From JAWLHA01 sp041690535 (GTDB lineage: Bacteria; Pseudomonadota; Gammaproteobacteria; Thiohalomonadales; Thiohalomonadaceae), in contig JAWLHA010000045.1 of the NCBI GenBank assembly GCA_041690535.1, positions 1 through 39,061 of the forward strand: a stretch of 39,061 nt of DNA. Direction: 5' to 3'. Position 1 is the first letter of the stretch; each line of letters opens with the position of its first letter. Positions 23,649 to 31,486 of this stretch are shown here, one piece after another. The position numbers and the translations under genes were made by a program. Below the pieces are notes generated by a model that saw only the letters and a program-made list of their open reading frames with translations, was not told the DNA's origin and ran no database searches.

Positions 23649-25046
23649 TCGCTTTTGCTGCTGCTCATCGCGGCTTTTCCCACCTTTTCCACCGAGTCAA
23701 TCGGAGAGCGTATCTACACCCGGGGCCTCGGCGCTGCACCGATCAGCGCCTCCCTCGCGGCCAGTGGACTGGAGCTCCCCGCCGAGCGTGTGCCCTGCGC
23801 AGGGTGTCACGGCGAACGGGGGCAAGGGGGAAACGAGGGGGGCGTACGGGTGCCGGCCATCGATCCGGTGAGCCTTGCCGCCGGTGGGCGTCCCCACTAT
23901 GACGATACGGCGCTCGCCCGTGCCATCCTCCAGGGCGAGGACCCAACGGGCCGCCCACTTCACCCCGCCATGCCGCGGTATCGCCTGGGGCCGGAGGACC
24001 TCCGGGCGCTGGTCGATTACCTGCGCGGTCTGGATGATCGCCCAATCCCGGGAGTCACCCCCAACGGGATTCGGGTGGGCACGATCCAACCCGCCAGCGG
24101 GCCACTGTCAGCCGCCGGGACCGAGGTGCTCGCCCTGCTTCGAAGCCATTTTCAAGAGGTGAACCGGCGCGGGGGGATCTACGGTCGCCAGGTCCATATC
24201 GAGCCGATCTTCTACACCCCGGGCGAACCGGCTCCGGCAAGCGACGGGGTCTTCTGCCTGGTGGCGAGCCTTACCCCCAACGCCGCCCCGGGCAGCAACC
24301 TGCCCTCCCTGGGCCCCCTGACCCTGCTCCCGGCGCCCGAACAGGCCGCGCCGCAGACCTTCTACCTGCAGGCGAGCCTGCGCGATCAAGGCGAAATCCT
24401 GGCGCAGGACGCGGCGGCGGAAGGCACGGGGGGACGCCGGGGCCTGGTGTATGCCCGCGAACCACTGGCCGAGGCCGCGGCCGAGGGGATCCGCAGTGCA
24501 GTGGCGCTGCGCCTGACGCAGACCTTCGCGCCGGGGAGCCTCGAGGCGAAACCTCTGCTGGTGGCGCTGGAGGCCGCAGGGGTCGATGAGCTGTTCTTCC
24601 TGGGTCCAGGCGCCCAACTGGCGACAGTGCGCGCCGAGGCCGCGGCACGCCGTTGGCCGGGGCGGATCCGCACCCTGGCCCTGCTCTCGGGCCCCCCCCC
24701 GCCCGGCAACCCGCCGGTACACACCGCAGCCCCCTGGCCGCCGCCCGACGCCCCCGAGGCGCTTGAGCGCCTCATCGCCCTCGGCACGGCCGACGGCAGT
24801 CCCCCCCGCCACACCGTCCTGCTGCTCGGCGCCTATGCCGGGGCACGGCTTCTGCAAGAGGGGCTGGAGCGGGCGGGACGGACCCTCACCCGTGATCGGC
24901 TGGTGGCCGCACTGAACGGAATCACGGGGTTCGACACCGGGGCCATCCCGCCGCTCACCTTCGGCCACGACCGCCCCACCGGGCTGACTGGCGCGGCGCT
25001 GTTCGATGCCGAAGGGCAAGCGGTCGCCTGGCGCGAGAGGCAGTGA
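23538..25046 (+). CDS. Cytochrome c fused to a periplasmic binding-protein domain
   Basis: A 502-residue exported fusion. After a hydrophobic segment (residues 36-48) comes a class I cytochrome c domain with the haem motif C87-A-G-C90-H91 and likely axial M145 (HPAMPRYRLGPEDLRALVDYLRGL). From about residue 167 it is a type I periplasmic-binding fold of the branched-chain-amino-acid-receptor kind (IRVGTIQPASGPLSAAG, FQEVNRRGGIYGRQV, and later LLLGAYAGARLLQEGLERAGR and DRLVAALNGITGF). The binding domain appears short. It may carry electrons away from the oxidase or sense a ligand (inference). The start is uncertain: the first ~33 residues are encoded by a stutter repeat with no clear ribosome site, and GTG starts near 23587 are possible. 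Confidence 0.82.
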   Translation: MRGTRGGVRCARGLTVKESRAGSELIYSPLASRLSHLSLLLLLIAAFPTFSTESIGERIYTRGLGAAPISASLAASGLELPAERVPCAGCHGERGQGGNEGGVRVPAIDPVSLAAGGRPHYDDTALARAILQGEDPTGRPLHPAMPRYRLGPEDLRALVDYLRGLDDRPIPGVTPNGIRVGTIQPASGPLSAAGTEVLALLRSHFQEVNRRGGIYGRQVHIEPIFYTPGEPAPASDGVFCLVASLTPNAAPGSNLPSLGPLTLLPAPEQAAPQTFYLQASLRDQGEILAQDAAAEGTGGRRGLVYAREPLAEAAAEGIRSAVALRLTQTFAPGSLEAKPLLVALEAAGVDELFFLGPGAQLATVRAEAAARRWPGRIRTLALLSGPPPPGNPPVHTAAPWPPPDAPEALERLIALGTADGSPPRHTVLLLGAYAGARLLQEGLERAGRTLTRDRLVAALNGITGFDTGAIPPLTFGHDRPTGLTGAALFDAEGQAVAWRERQ

Positions 25047-25107
25047 GTCGCCTCATTCACCTCCTTTTTCGTGCCGATGGGAGACATGCCAACCAGAGGA
25101 GAGGCCG

Positions 25108-26439
25108 ATGCGGGATCGCATCACCAACGCATGGGAGTTGCTGCGCGGGAGCCTGTGGTTCATTCCGGCCCTGTTCACGCTGGCCGGAATCGGCCTGGCC
25201 ATTGCGCTCATGGTTGTTGATGCCGGCCTTGAAGTCGGCGAACGGGTGTATCTGTGGAGAGGCGGGGCGGAGGGGGCGCGGGAGGTGCTCTCCACCATCG
25301 CCACGGCCATCATCACCGTGGCCGGGGTCGCCTTCTCCATCACCGTGGTCGCCCTCTCTCTCGCCGCCTCCCAGTACGGGTCGCTCATCCTCGTGAACTA
25401 TCGGCGCGACCAGGTGAATCAGACGGTGCTGGGGGTCTTCGTCGGGACGTTCGTGTACTGTCTGGTGGTGCTCGGAAATCTCGGCAGTACGGACGGCGGC
25501 GGCGAAGTACCCACGCTTTCGGTGAGCTTCAGTCTGGTCCTGGCAGTGATCAGTCTGGCCGCCTTCATCCTGTTCATTCACCGCCTGACCCGGGCCATGC
25601 AAGGAGACCATCTCACGGCGCAGGTCGGCACCGAGCTGCTCGAGGCGATCGAGTGGATCTTCCCCGAGGCGCTCGGGCTGGAGGCGGAGCAGGCGGACGG
25701 CAGGGACCATCTGCCCGAGGCGTTCGAATCGGAGGCGTGGGAGCTTGCCGCTCCGCGAGTCGGTTACCTGCAGGCGGTGGAATCGGACCGGCTCATGGCC
25801 TTCCTGGAAAACCACGATCTGGTGATGAAGGTGAGCGTCAGACCCGGCGACTTTCTGACCCAGGGGGCACCACTTGCAAAGGTGTGGGGCGCCCATGAGG
25901 TGAACCGGGAAGAGATTGACGGCAAGTTGCGCGACTTCTTCCTGGTCGGCGAGGAGCGTACCGCCACCCAGGATCCCGAGTTTGCCGTCCTGCAGCTGAC
26001 CCAGATCGCGGTACGCGCCCTCTCTCCGGGCATCAACGATCCCATGACCGCACTCATGTGCATCGATTGGCTGGCCGCGGCCCTGGATCGGCTCACCGGT
26101 CGGCACATCCCCTCGGGACACCGATTCGACCGGGCGGGACGGCTGCGAGTGATCGCCCCCGTGCCCGGATTCGAGGTGACCGCCGATGCTGCGTTCGATG
26201 CCCTGCGGCGCCACAGCCGGCAGGAGGGACACGTGTTGATTCGACTGGTGGAGATGGCAGGCGAAGTCGGCCGCAATGCGCAGCGGCAGTCGGATCGCGA
26301 CACTCTCCGCCGGCATGTGGAGAGGCTGCGCGAGGAGGGCATGAGCGCGCTGTCCATGGCTTGGGAGAAGGAGCAGCTGGAAGGCTGTTATCGGTCGACC
26401 GTCGCCCTGCTCGACAGGCGTCAGGACGCGACGTCCTGA
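25108..26439 (+). CDS. DUF2254 family membrane protein
   Basis: A 443-residue inner-membrane protein of unknown function. Four hydrophobic helices lie in the first ~165 residues, beginning WFIPALFTLAGIGLAIALMVV and including AGVAFSITVVALSLAASQYGS, a block typical of DUF2254. A large soluble C-terminal part with RVGYLQAVESDRLM, RPGDFLTQGAPLAKV, ALSPGINDPMTALMCIDWL and a helical tail follows. The ATG has AGGAG upstream. A longer frame from 25006 overlaps the previous gene and adds non-family sequence. It is 61 nt after the cytochrome fusion and 9 nt before the CtaG gene, so it may be co-transcribed. Confidence 0.88.
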   Translation: MRDRITNAWELLRGSLWFIPALFTLAGIGLAIALMVVDAGLEVGERVYLWRGGAEGAREVLSTIATAIITVAGVAFSITVVALSLAASQYGSLILVNYRRDQVNQTVLGVFVGTFVYCLVVLGNLGSTDGGGEVPTLSVSFSLVLAVISLAAFILFIHRLTRAMQGDHLTAQVGTELLEAIEWIFPEALGLEAEQADGRDHLPEAFESEAWELAAPRVGYLQAVESDRLMAFLENHDLVMKVSVRPGDFLTQGAPLAKVWGAHEVNREEIDGKLRDFFLVGEERTATQDPEFAVLQLTQIAVRALSPGINDPMTALMCIDWLAAALDRLTGRHIPSGHRFDRAGRLRVIAPVPGFEVTADAAFDALRRHSRQEGHVLIRLVEMAGEVGRNAQRQSDRDTLRRHVERLREEGMSALSMAWEKEQLEGCYRSTVALLDRRQDATS

Positions 26440-26448
26440 TCGCCCACA

Positions 26449-27444
26449 GTGAGCCTTCCCGTGACGAGAAAAGACGGTCACCTGGGCATCGCGGCGCAGC
26501 ACGGGTGCATCGAGGAAGTGGCACCCCGCTCCTGCGGCCGAAGGCTGAGAACGGGCGATATCGATACGGAGTGTGTGTCGGCGAGGCCGGTGCCAACGGC
26601 CACCCCCCGTGCTGTCCTCTGCGCGGGCCTTGCCGTGCCACACCACGCCATCGCACACAGCGCACCGGCGCAGTTTGATCTCTGGCCTTTCGAAGGGTGG
26701 GTGGTGGCCTCACTGCTGCTGACAGGGGCGCTCTACGGTTGGCGCATCCGGCGACTCTGGCGGGAGCGCGGTTGCGGCAGGGGCGTGCGCCCCTGGCAGG
26801 CCCTCTGCTTCGGCGTCGGCCTGCTCACCCTGCTGCTGGCCCTCAACGGTCCGGTGGAGGCGCTCGCGGCGGTGAGCTTCAGCGGTCACATGGTCCAACA
26901 CATGCTGCTCATCGCCGTGGCCGCGCCGCTGCTGGCCCTGGGGACCCCGCTGGCACCGCTGCTTCGCGGCGCCCCCCGGCCCCTGCGCCGGGCCGTGTTC
27001 ATCCACGCCGCGCCCCTCACCCGTCCGTTCACCGCCTTCGCCCTGCACGGCCTTGCCCTCTGGCTCTGGCACGCTCCCGGCCCCTACGAGGCGGCGCTCG
27101 CCCACGAGGGGCTGCATCTTCTGGAGCACGCCAGCTTCCTCGCCACCGCCCTGCTGTTCTGGCACAGCCTGATCCACCGCCGCGACCGCGCCTTCGGCCA
27201 CGGCGCCGGCGCCTTCTGGTCGCTGGCCACCCTGGTGCACTCCGGTATGCTGGGGGCCCTCATCACCTTCGCCTCCGCCCCCCTCTACCCCACTTACCGG
27301 CACCACCCCTCCCCGCTGGGGCTCACCGCACTGGAGGATCAGCAGCTGGCCGGCCTCATCATGTGGGTACCCAGCGGGATGGTTTACCTGATTGCGGGCC
27401 TGCTGTTCACCGGCGCGTGGCTGAGATCCGTGGACCCGGCCTGA
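26449..27444 (+). CDS. CtaG-type cytochrome c oxidase assembly protein
   Basis: Multi-pass membrane protein of the caa3_CtaG family, associated with copper insertion into haem-copper oxidases. The family region starts near QFDLWPFEGWVVASLLL (residue 75) and has about six helices. Conserved blocks are SFSGHMVQHMLLIAVAAPLLALGTP, LWLWHAPGPYEAAL, HLLEHASFLATALLFWHSL and HPSPLGLTALEDQQLAGLIMWVPSG, rich in His and Met. No oxidase subunit gene lies nearby, so its client may be elsewhere or may be the copper enzymes of the adjacent operon. The start is uncertain. The given GTG has no ribosome site, and the first ~45 residues look non-homologous. GTG at 26575 or 26590 would begin a plausible signal or lead segment. 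Confidence 0.85.
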   Translation: MSLPVTRKDGHLGIAAQHGCIEEVAPRSCGRRLRTGDIDTECVSARPVPTATPRAVLCAGLAVPHHAIAHSAPAQFDLWPFEGWVVASLLLTGALYGWRIRRLWRERGCGRGVRPWQALCFGVGLLTLLLALNGPVEALAAVSFSGHMVQHMLLIAVAAPLLALGTPLAPLLRGAPRPLRRAVFIHAAPLTRPFTAFALHGLALWLWHAPGPYEAALAHEGLHLLEHASFLATALLFWHSLIHRRDRAFGHGAGAFWSLATLVHSGMLGALITFASAPLYPTYRHHPSPLGLTALEDQQLAGLIMWVPSGMVYLIAGLLFTGAWLRSVDPA

Positions 27445-27504
27445 AGACCCACCCCGTTTCGCGGCCGAACGGCCCTGCGGGCCAGCGCGGGGCCGCTGCC
27501 CTGG

Positions 27505-27517
27505 GTGACTTAGTCAC
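27505..27517. promoter_or_regulatory. Perfect palindrome, candidate operator upstream of cytochrome c'
   Basis: GTGACTTAGTCAC is a perfect dyad with a single central base, in the 192-bp gap between the CtaG gene and the cytochrome c' gene. Its size and position suit a dimeric regulator. I cannot assign the regulator. Confidence 0.45.
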
Positions 27518-27636
27518 AGTCCTCAACCTCTCGATTCCCTAAGCTGGCGGGCAGCTCGGCGCGGTTGTTACACTTAGGCGCCGTTTTTTTCTGGGGCGGT
27601 GTTCACAGCCGCCCGCATTTGAAACGTGGAGGGAAA

Positions 27637-28083
27637 ATGAAAAAGTTGACTGTTGCACTCGCAGGTGTTCTGGCGTTTGGCCTGGCCGGCTCCGCTGTGG
27701 CCGACCAGTACGAAGATGCCATCAAGTACCGTCAAGCCGCCTTCACCATGGTGAAAGGGAACTTCGGCCCCATGGGCGCCATGGTCAAGGGTGAACGCCC
27801 CTTCGATGCAGCCGCCTTCGCCAAGTTCGCCGAAAACTTCGCTGTTTTAGCCAAGATGTCTGACGATGGCTTCATCGACGGCTCCGACATGGGCGACACC
27901 AAGGCCAAACCCGAGGTGTGGGAGAAGCGCGCCGAATTCGACGCCAAGATGAAGAAGTTCCAGGAGCTGGCCGACAAGCTGGCGGTGGCGGCCAAAAGCG
28001 GTGACCTGGGGGCCATCAAGCCCCAGTTCGGCGCCGCGGCCAAGACCTGCAAGGCCTGCCACGACGACTTCAAGAACAAGTAA
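27637..28083 (+). CDS. Cytochrome c'/c-556 family protein
   Basis: A 148-residue periplasmic cytochrome. A signal peptide (MKKLTVALAGVLAFGLAGSAVA) precedes a four-helix bundle with the haem motif near the C-terminus (C138-K-A-C141-H142), the hallmark of class II cytochromes c. The first helix begins DAIKYRQAAFTMVKGNFGPMGAMV. Whether the haem is five-coordinate (c', NO binding) or Met-ligated (c-556) cannot be fixed without structure. The ATG has GGAGGG upstream. It stands alone on the plus strand and converges on the cytochrome b561 gene, the membrane partner often found beside cytochrome c'. A shared hairpin terminator lies between them. Confidence 0.93.
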   Translation: MKKLTVALAGVLAFGLAGSAVADQYEDAIKYRQAAFTMVKGNFGPMGAMVKGERPFDAAAFAKFAENFAVLAKMSDDGFIDGSDMGDTKAKPEVWEKRAEFDAKMKKFQELADKLAVAAKSGDLGAIKPQFGAAAKTCKACHDDFKNK

Positions 28084-28092
28084 CTCCCTTTC

Positions 28093-28117
28093 GGGGCAGG
28101 CGCCGCCTGCCCCTTTT
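28093..28117. terminator. Terminator between convergent cytochrome genes
   Basis: A 9-bp stem, GGGGCAGGC (28093-28101) with GCCTGCCCC (28105-28113), is followed by TTTT on the plus strand, 9 nt past the cytochrome c' stop. The minus-strand side has a weaker GAAAGGG tail (AAAG on the plus strand reads CTTT), so it acts mainly for the plus-strand gene. Confidence 0.8.
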
Positions 28118-28123
28118 GACCGC

Positions 28124-28816
28124 TCACGCCACGAGCAGGTAAACCAGGGCGGCACACGCGGCAAATACCACGGCCGCAAGCAATCCGCTCGCCCTTCGCC
28201 CCTCCTTGAGCTCCACACCTTCAGGCACCTCCTTGTAGCCGGTGAACATCGCAGGCGTTAAATTCTCGCCCTTGACGATCTTGTGGAACGCCACGGCGGC
28301 GACATGAATGCAGACCAGTGACAGCAGCACCGCGAACAGCTGCTCGTGCAGACCGGTCAGGAGATCGCTGGTCTCCTTGCTCACCAGGTGGCGCAAAGGT
28401 CCGTCGAAAAGGATGTCGTCATTGCTGAACAGTCCCAGAGCGGCCTGCCCCAGCAACGCCAGGAGGAGCGCGACCACCATCCAGCCGCCCAGCGGGTTGT
28501 GCCCTGCCACGAAGCTCTCCCCCGGCCCGAGCAGCGCCCGGAGATAGCGCCATCCGGCCCCCGGTCCGCGCAGGAAGTCACCGAAGCGGGCATGCGCCCC
28601 CCCTACGAAGCCCCACGCCAGACGGAACAGCACCAGCGTCAGCACCCCATACCCGGCCAGGGCGTGGGTCTCGATGGCATCGTCCATCACCTCGGCGGTG
28701 ACATAGAGCACCACCATGAGCGCCACCAGCGCCCAATGGAAGAGGCGTACGGGGAGATCCCAAACAAAGATGCGCCGGATCACGGCGGCGCGGGAAGCGA
28801 CGGCCAGTTCGGACAT
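28124..28816 (-). CDS. Cytochrome b561 family membrane protein
   Basis: A 230-residue di-haem b-type membrane cytochrome that passes electrons between membrane quinols and periplasmic carriers. The opening VWDLPVRLFHWALVALMVV is characteristic. Likely haem ligands are H27, H52 (THALAGYGVLTLVLFRLAWGFVG), and two His in the fourth helix region (LHEQLFAVLLSLVCIHVAAVAFH). A fifth helix (LLAAVVFAACAALVYLLV) ends the protein. Its pairing with a convergent cytochrome c' is a known arrangement. AGAGAGAA precedes the ATG. The 209-bp gap upstream is shared with the divergent phosphoketolase gene. Confidence 0.93.
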   Translation of the reverse strand: MSELAVASRAAVIRRIFVWDLPVRLFHWALVALMVVLYVTAEVMDDAIETHALAGYGVLTLVLFRLAWGFVGGAHARFGDFLRGPGAGWRYLRALLGPGESFVAGHNPLGGWMVVALLLALLGQAALGLFSNDDILFDGPLRHLVSKETSDLLTGLHEQLFAVLLSLVCIHVAAVAFHKIVKGENLTPAMFTGYKEVPEGVELKEGRRASGLLAAVVFAACAALVYLLVA

Positions 28817-29025
28817 GAAGGTTCTCTCTCTTGTCGTTCGATGGGGGACACTCTACCAAAAGCAGCAACTCTCATCACGGGCGGACCGGCATCGGGGGAG
28901 AGGGCGGCAGGCCAACTATCCTTTGTCGAGAACCGGGGACAACTCAGGTGGCCGCAGGCCCGGCATCGACCGCCCATCGCGTGACCGACGGCGGAGTGGC
29001 CACCGAAATTGCCAGGGAGAGCGTC

Positions 29026-31410
29026 ATGAACGACATCGCGCGCGCAGTCACGGTGGACCACACGCCCCTCACTCCCGACGAGCTGCAGCGCATGCACGCC
29101 TACTGGCGGGCAGCCAACTACCTCTCGGTCGGCCAAATCTACCTGATGGATAACCCCTTGCTGCGCAAGCCCCTCTCCATCGACCACATCAAACCCCGGC
29201 TGCTGGGCCATTGGGGGACCACGCCCGGGCTGAATTTCATCTACGTCCACCTGAACCGGGTGATCAAGGCGCGCCAGCTATCGATGCTTTACATCACCGG
29301 GCCGGGCCACGGTGGGCCGGGGCTGGTGGCCAACGCCTACCTGGAGGGGACCTACAGCGAGATCTATCCCGACATCTCCCGGGATGAGGGGGGCATGCAG
29401 CGGTTGTTCAAGCAGTTCTCATTCCCCGGGGGGATCCCCAGTCACGTGGCCCCGGAGACCCCCGGTTCCATTCATGAAGGGGGTGAGCTCGGCTATGCCC
29501 TCTCCCACGCCTTCGGGGCGGTGTTCGACAACCGCGATCTCATTGCCGCCTGCGTGGTGGGGGACGGCGAGGCGGAGACCGGGCCGCTGGCCGCCAGCTG
29601 GCACTCCACCAAATTCCTCAATCCGGTGACCAACGGCGCGGTGCTGCCCATCCTGCACCTCAACGGCTACAAGATCGCCAGCCCGACCCTCTTCGGGCGC
29701 ATGCCCCGCGATGAGCTGGAAGACCTCTTCGTGGGCTACGGCTACCGCCCCTATTTCGTCGAAGGTCGCGAGTACGAACCGATGCACCAGCACATGGCGG
29801 GCACCCTCGACGCGGCGCTGGACGAAATTGCCGAGATTCAGCGCGAGTTCCGCACCGGCGGGCGCAGCGGGCGGCCGCGCTGGCCAATGATCATCCTGCG
29901 CTCACCCAAGGGCTGGACCGGCCCCGAGAGCATTGACGGCAAGAAAACCGAGGATTTCTGGCGCTCCCACCAGGTGCCCCTGGCCAAGCTGGCCGAGCAG
30001 CCGGCGCACGTGCAGGCGCTCGAGCAGTGGATGAGGAGCTACAAGCCGGAAGAGCTTTTCAATGAAACCGGGCACCTGCGTGCGGAGCTGGCGGCCCTCG
30101 CCCCCACGGGGGAGTGGCGCATGTCCGCCAACCCCCATGCCAATGGGGGGGTGGTCCTGAAAGACCTGCGCCTGCCGGACTTTCGTCACTATGCGGTGGA
30201 CGTGGAGCACCCCGGGAGCTTCGAGAGAGAGTCGACCCGGGTACTGGGGGAGTACCTGCGCGATGTGATGCGCGCCAATCCCCACAACTTCCGCGTGGTG
30301 GGGCCGGACGAGACCAGTTCCAACCGGCTGGACGCCCTGTTCGAAGTGACCGACCGGACCTGGATGGAACCGACCATCCCCGAGGATGAAAACCTCTCCC
30401 CCGAGGGGCGGGTGATGGAGATCCTCTCCGAGCACACCTGTCAGGGGTGGCTGGAGGGGTATCTGCTCACCGGGCGGCACGGCTTCTTCTCCTGCTACGA
30501 AGCCTTCATCCACATCGTAGACTCCATGGTGAACCAGCATGCCAAATGGCTGAAGGTCACCCGCCACATTCCCTGGCGCCGGCCGCTCGCCTCGCTCACC
30601 TACCTGCTCACCTCCCACGTCTGGCGCCAGGACCACAACGGCTTCTCCCACCAGGACCCCGGCTTCATTGACCACGTGATGAACAAGAAGGCGGACATCA
30701 TCCGTGTCTACCTGCCCCCCGACGCCAATACCCTGCTGTGGGTGGCCGATCGCTGTCTGCGCAGCCGCCACTTCATCAACGTGATCGTCGCGGGCAAGCA
30801 GCCTGAACCCCAGTACCTGGACATGGACGCGGCCATCAAGCATTGCGAGATGGGCATCGGCATCTTCGAGTGGGCCAGCAATGATCACGGCGGCGAACCG
30901 GATGTGGTGCTGGCCTGCGCCGGCGACGTGCCCACCCTGGAGACCCTGGGCGCGGTGGACATCCTGCGCAGGGAGTTCCCGGATCTGAAGGTGCGAGTGG
31001 TCAACGTGGTGGATCTCATGGCGCTGCAGCCGCCCAGTGAGCACCCCCATGGGCTATCGGACAAGGACTTCGATACCATCTTCACCAAGGACAAGCCGGT
31101 CATTTTCGCCTACCACGGCTACCCCTGGCTGATCCACCGCCTCACCTACCGGCGCACCAACCACCCCAACCTGCACGTGCGCGGCTACAAGGAGGAGGGC
31201 ACCACCTCCACGCCGTTCGACATGGTGGCGATGAACGATATGGACCGCTACCACTTGGTCATGGACGTGATCGACCGCGTCTCCTCACTGGGCAGCTCCG
31301 CCGCCTATACCAAGCAGACGATGCGCGGCAAACTGGTGGAGCACAAGGAGTACATCCGTAAATACGGCCAGGACATGCCGGAGATCCGCAACTGGAAGTG
31401 GCCGTACTGA
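29026..31410 (+). CDS. xfp: Xylulose-5-phosphate/fructose-6-phosphate phosphoketolase
   Basis: Thiamine-diphosphate enzyme that cleaves xylulose-5-P or fructose-6-P with phosphate to give acetyl-phosphate. The 794-residue product is full length. It contains YITGPGHGGPGLVANAYLEGTY, SHVAPETPGSIHEGGELGYAL, the cofactor motif GDGEAETGPLAASWHS, HLNGYKIASPT, SFERESTRVLGEYLRDV, GFFSCYEAFIHIVDSM, SHVWRQDHNGFSHQDPGF and the C-terminal RGYKEEGTTSTPFDM. I chose the internal ATG because AGGGAG precedes it and homology begins there. The 65-codon extension is unsupported. No acetate kinase or phosphotransacetylase gene lies next to it. It converges on the DUF5666 gene. Confidence 0.97.
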   Translation: MNDIARAVTVDHTPLTPDELQRMHAYWRAANYLSVGQIYLMDNPLLRKPLSIDHIKPRLLGHWGTTPGLNFIYVHLNRVIKARQLSMLYITGPGHGGPGLVANAYLEGTYSEIYPDISRDEGGMQRLFKQFSFPGGIPSHVAPETPGSIHEGGELGYALSHAFGAVFDNRDLIAACVVGDGEAETGPLAASWHSTKFLNPVTNGAVLPILHLNGYKIASPTLFGRMPRDELEDLFVGYGYRPYFVEGREYEPMHQHMAGTLDAALDEIAEIQREFRTGGRSGRPRWPMIILRSPKGWTGPESIDGKKTEDFWRSHQVPLAKLAEQPAHVQALEQWMRSYKPEELFNETGHLRAELAALAPTGEWRMSANPHANGGVVLKDLRLPDFRHYAVDVEHPGSFERESTRVLGEYLRDVMRANPHNFRVVGPDETSSNRLDALFEVTDRTWMEPTIPEDENLSPEGRVMEILSEHTCQGWLEGYLLTGRHGFFSCYEAFIHIVDSMVNQHAKWLKVTRHIPWRRPLASLTYLLTSHVWRQDHNGFSHQDPGFIDHVMNKKADIIRVYLPPDANTLLWVADRCLRSRHFINVIVAGKQPEPQYLDMDAAIKHCEMGIGIFEWASNDHGGEPDVVLACAGDVPTLETLGAVDILRREFPDLKVRVVNVVDLMALQPPSEHPHGLSDKDFDTIFTKDKPVIFAYHGYPWLIHRLTYRRTNHPNLHVRGYKEEGTTSTPFDMVAMNDMDRYHLVMDVIDRVSSLGSSAAYTKQTMRGKLVEHKEYIRKYGQDMPEIRNWKWPY

Positions 31411-31449
31411 CCCCTGGGCCGCGTCAGGAGCCGTGGGTTTTGAATGATG

Positions 31450-31480
31450 AAAAAGGAAGGGCGGCCCGCAGGCCGCCCTT
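31450..31480 (-). terminator. Terminator of the DUF5666 gene
   Basis: A perfect 10-bp stem, AAGGGCGGCC (31457-31466) with GGCCGCCCTT (31471-31480), has loop CGCA. On the minus strand it is followed by CCTTTTT. It lies 6 nt past the stop of the DUF5666 gene and may also slow plus-strand transcription from xfp. Confidence 0.85.
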
Positions 31481-31486
31481 CTGCCC

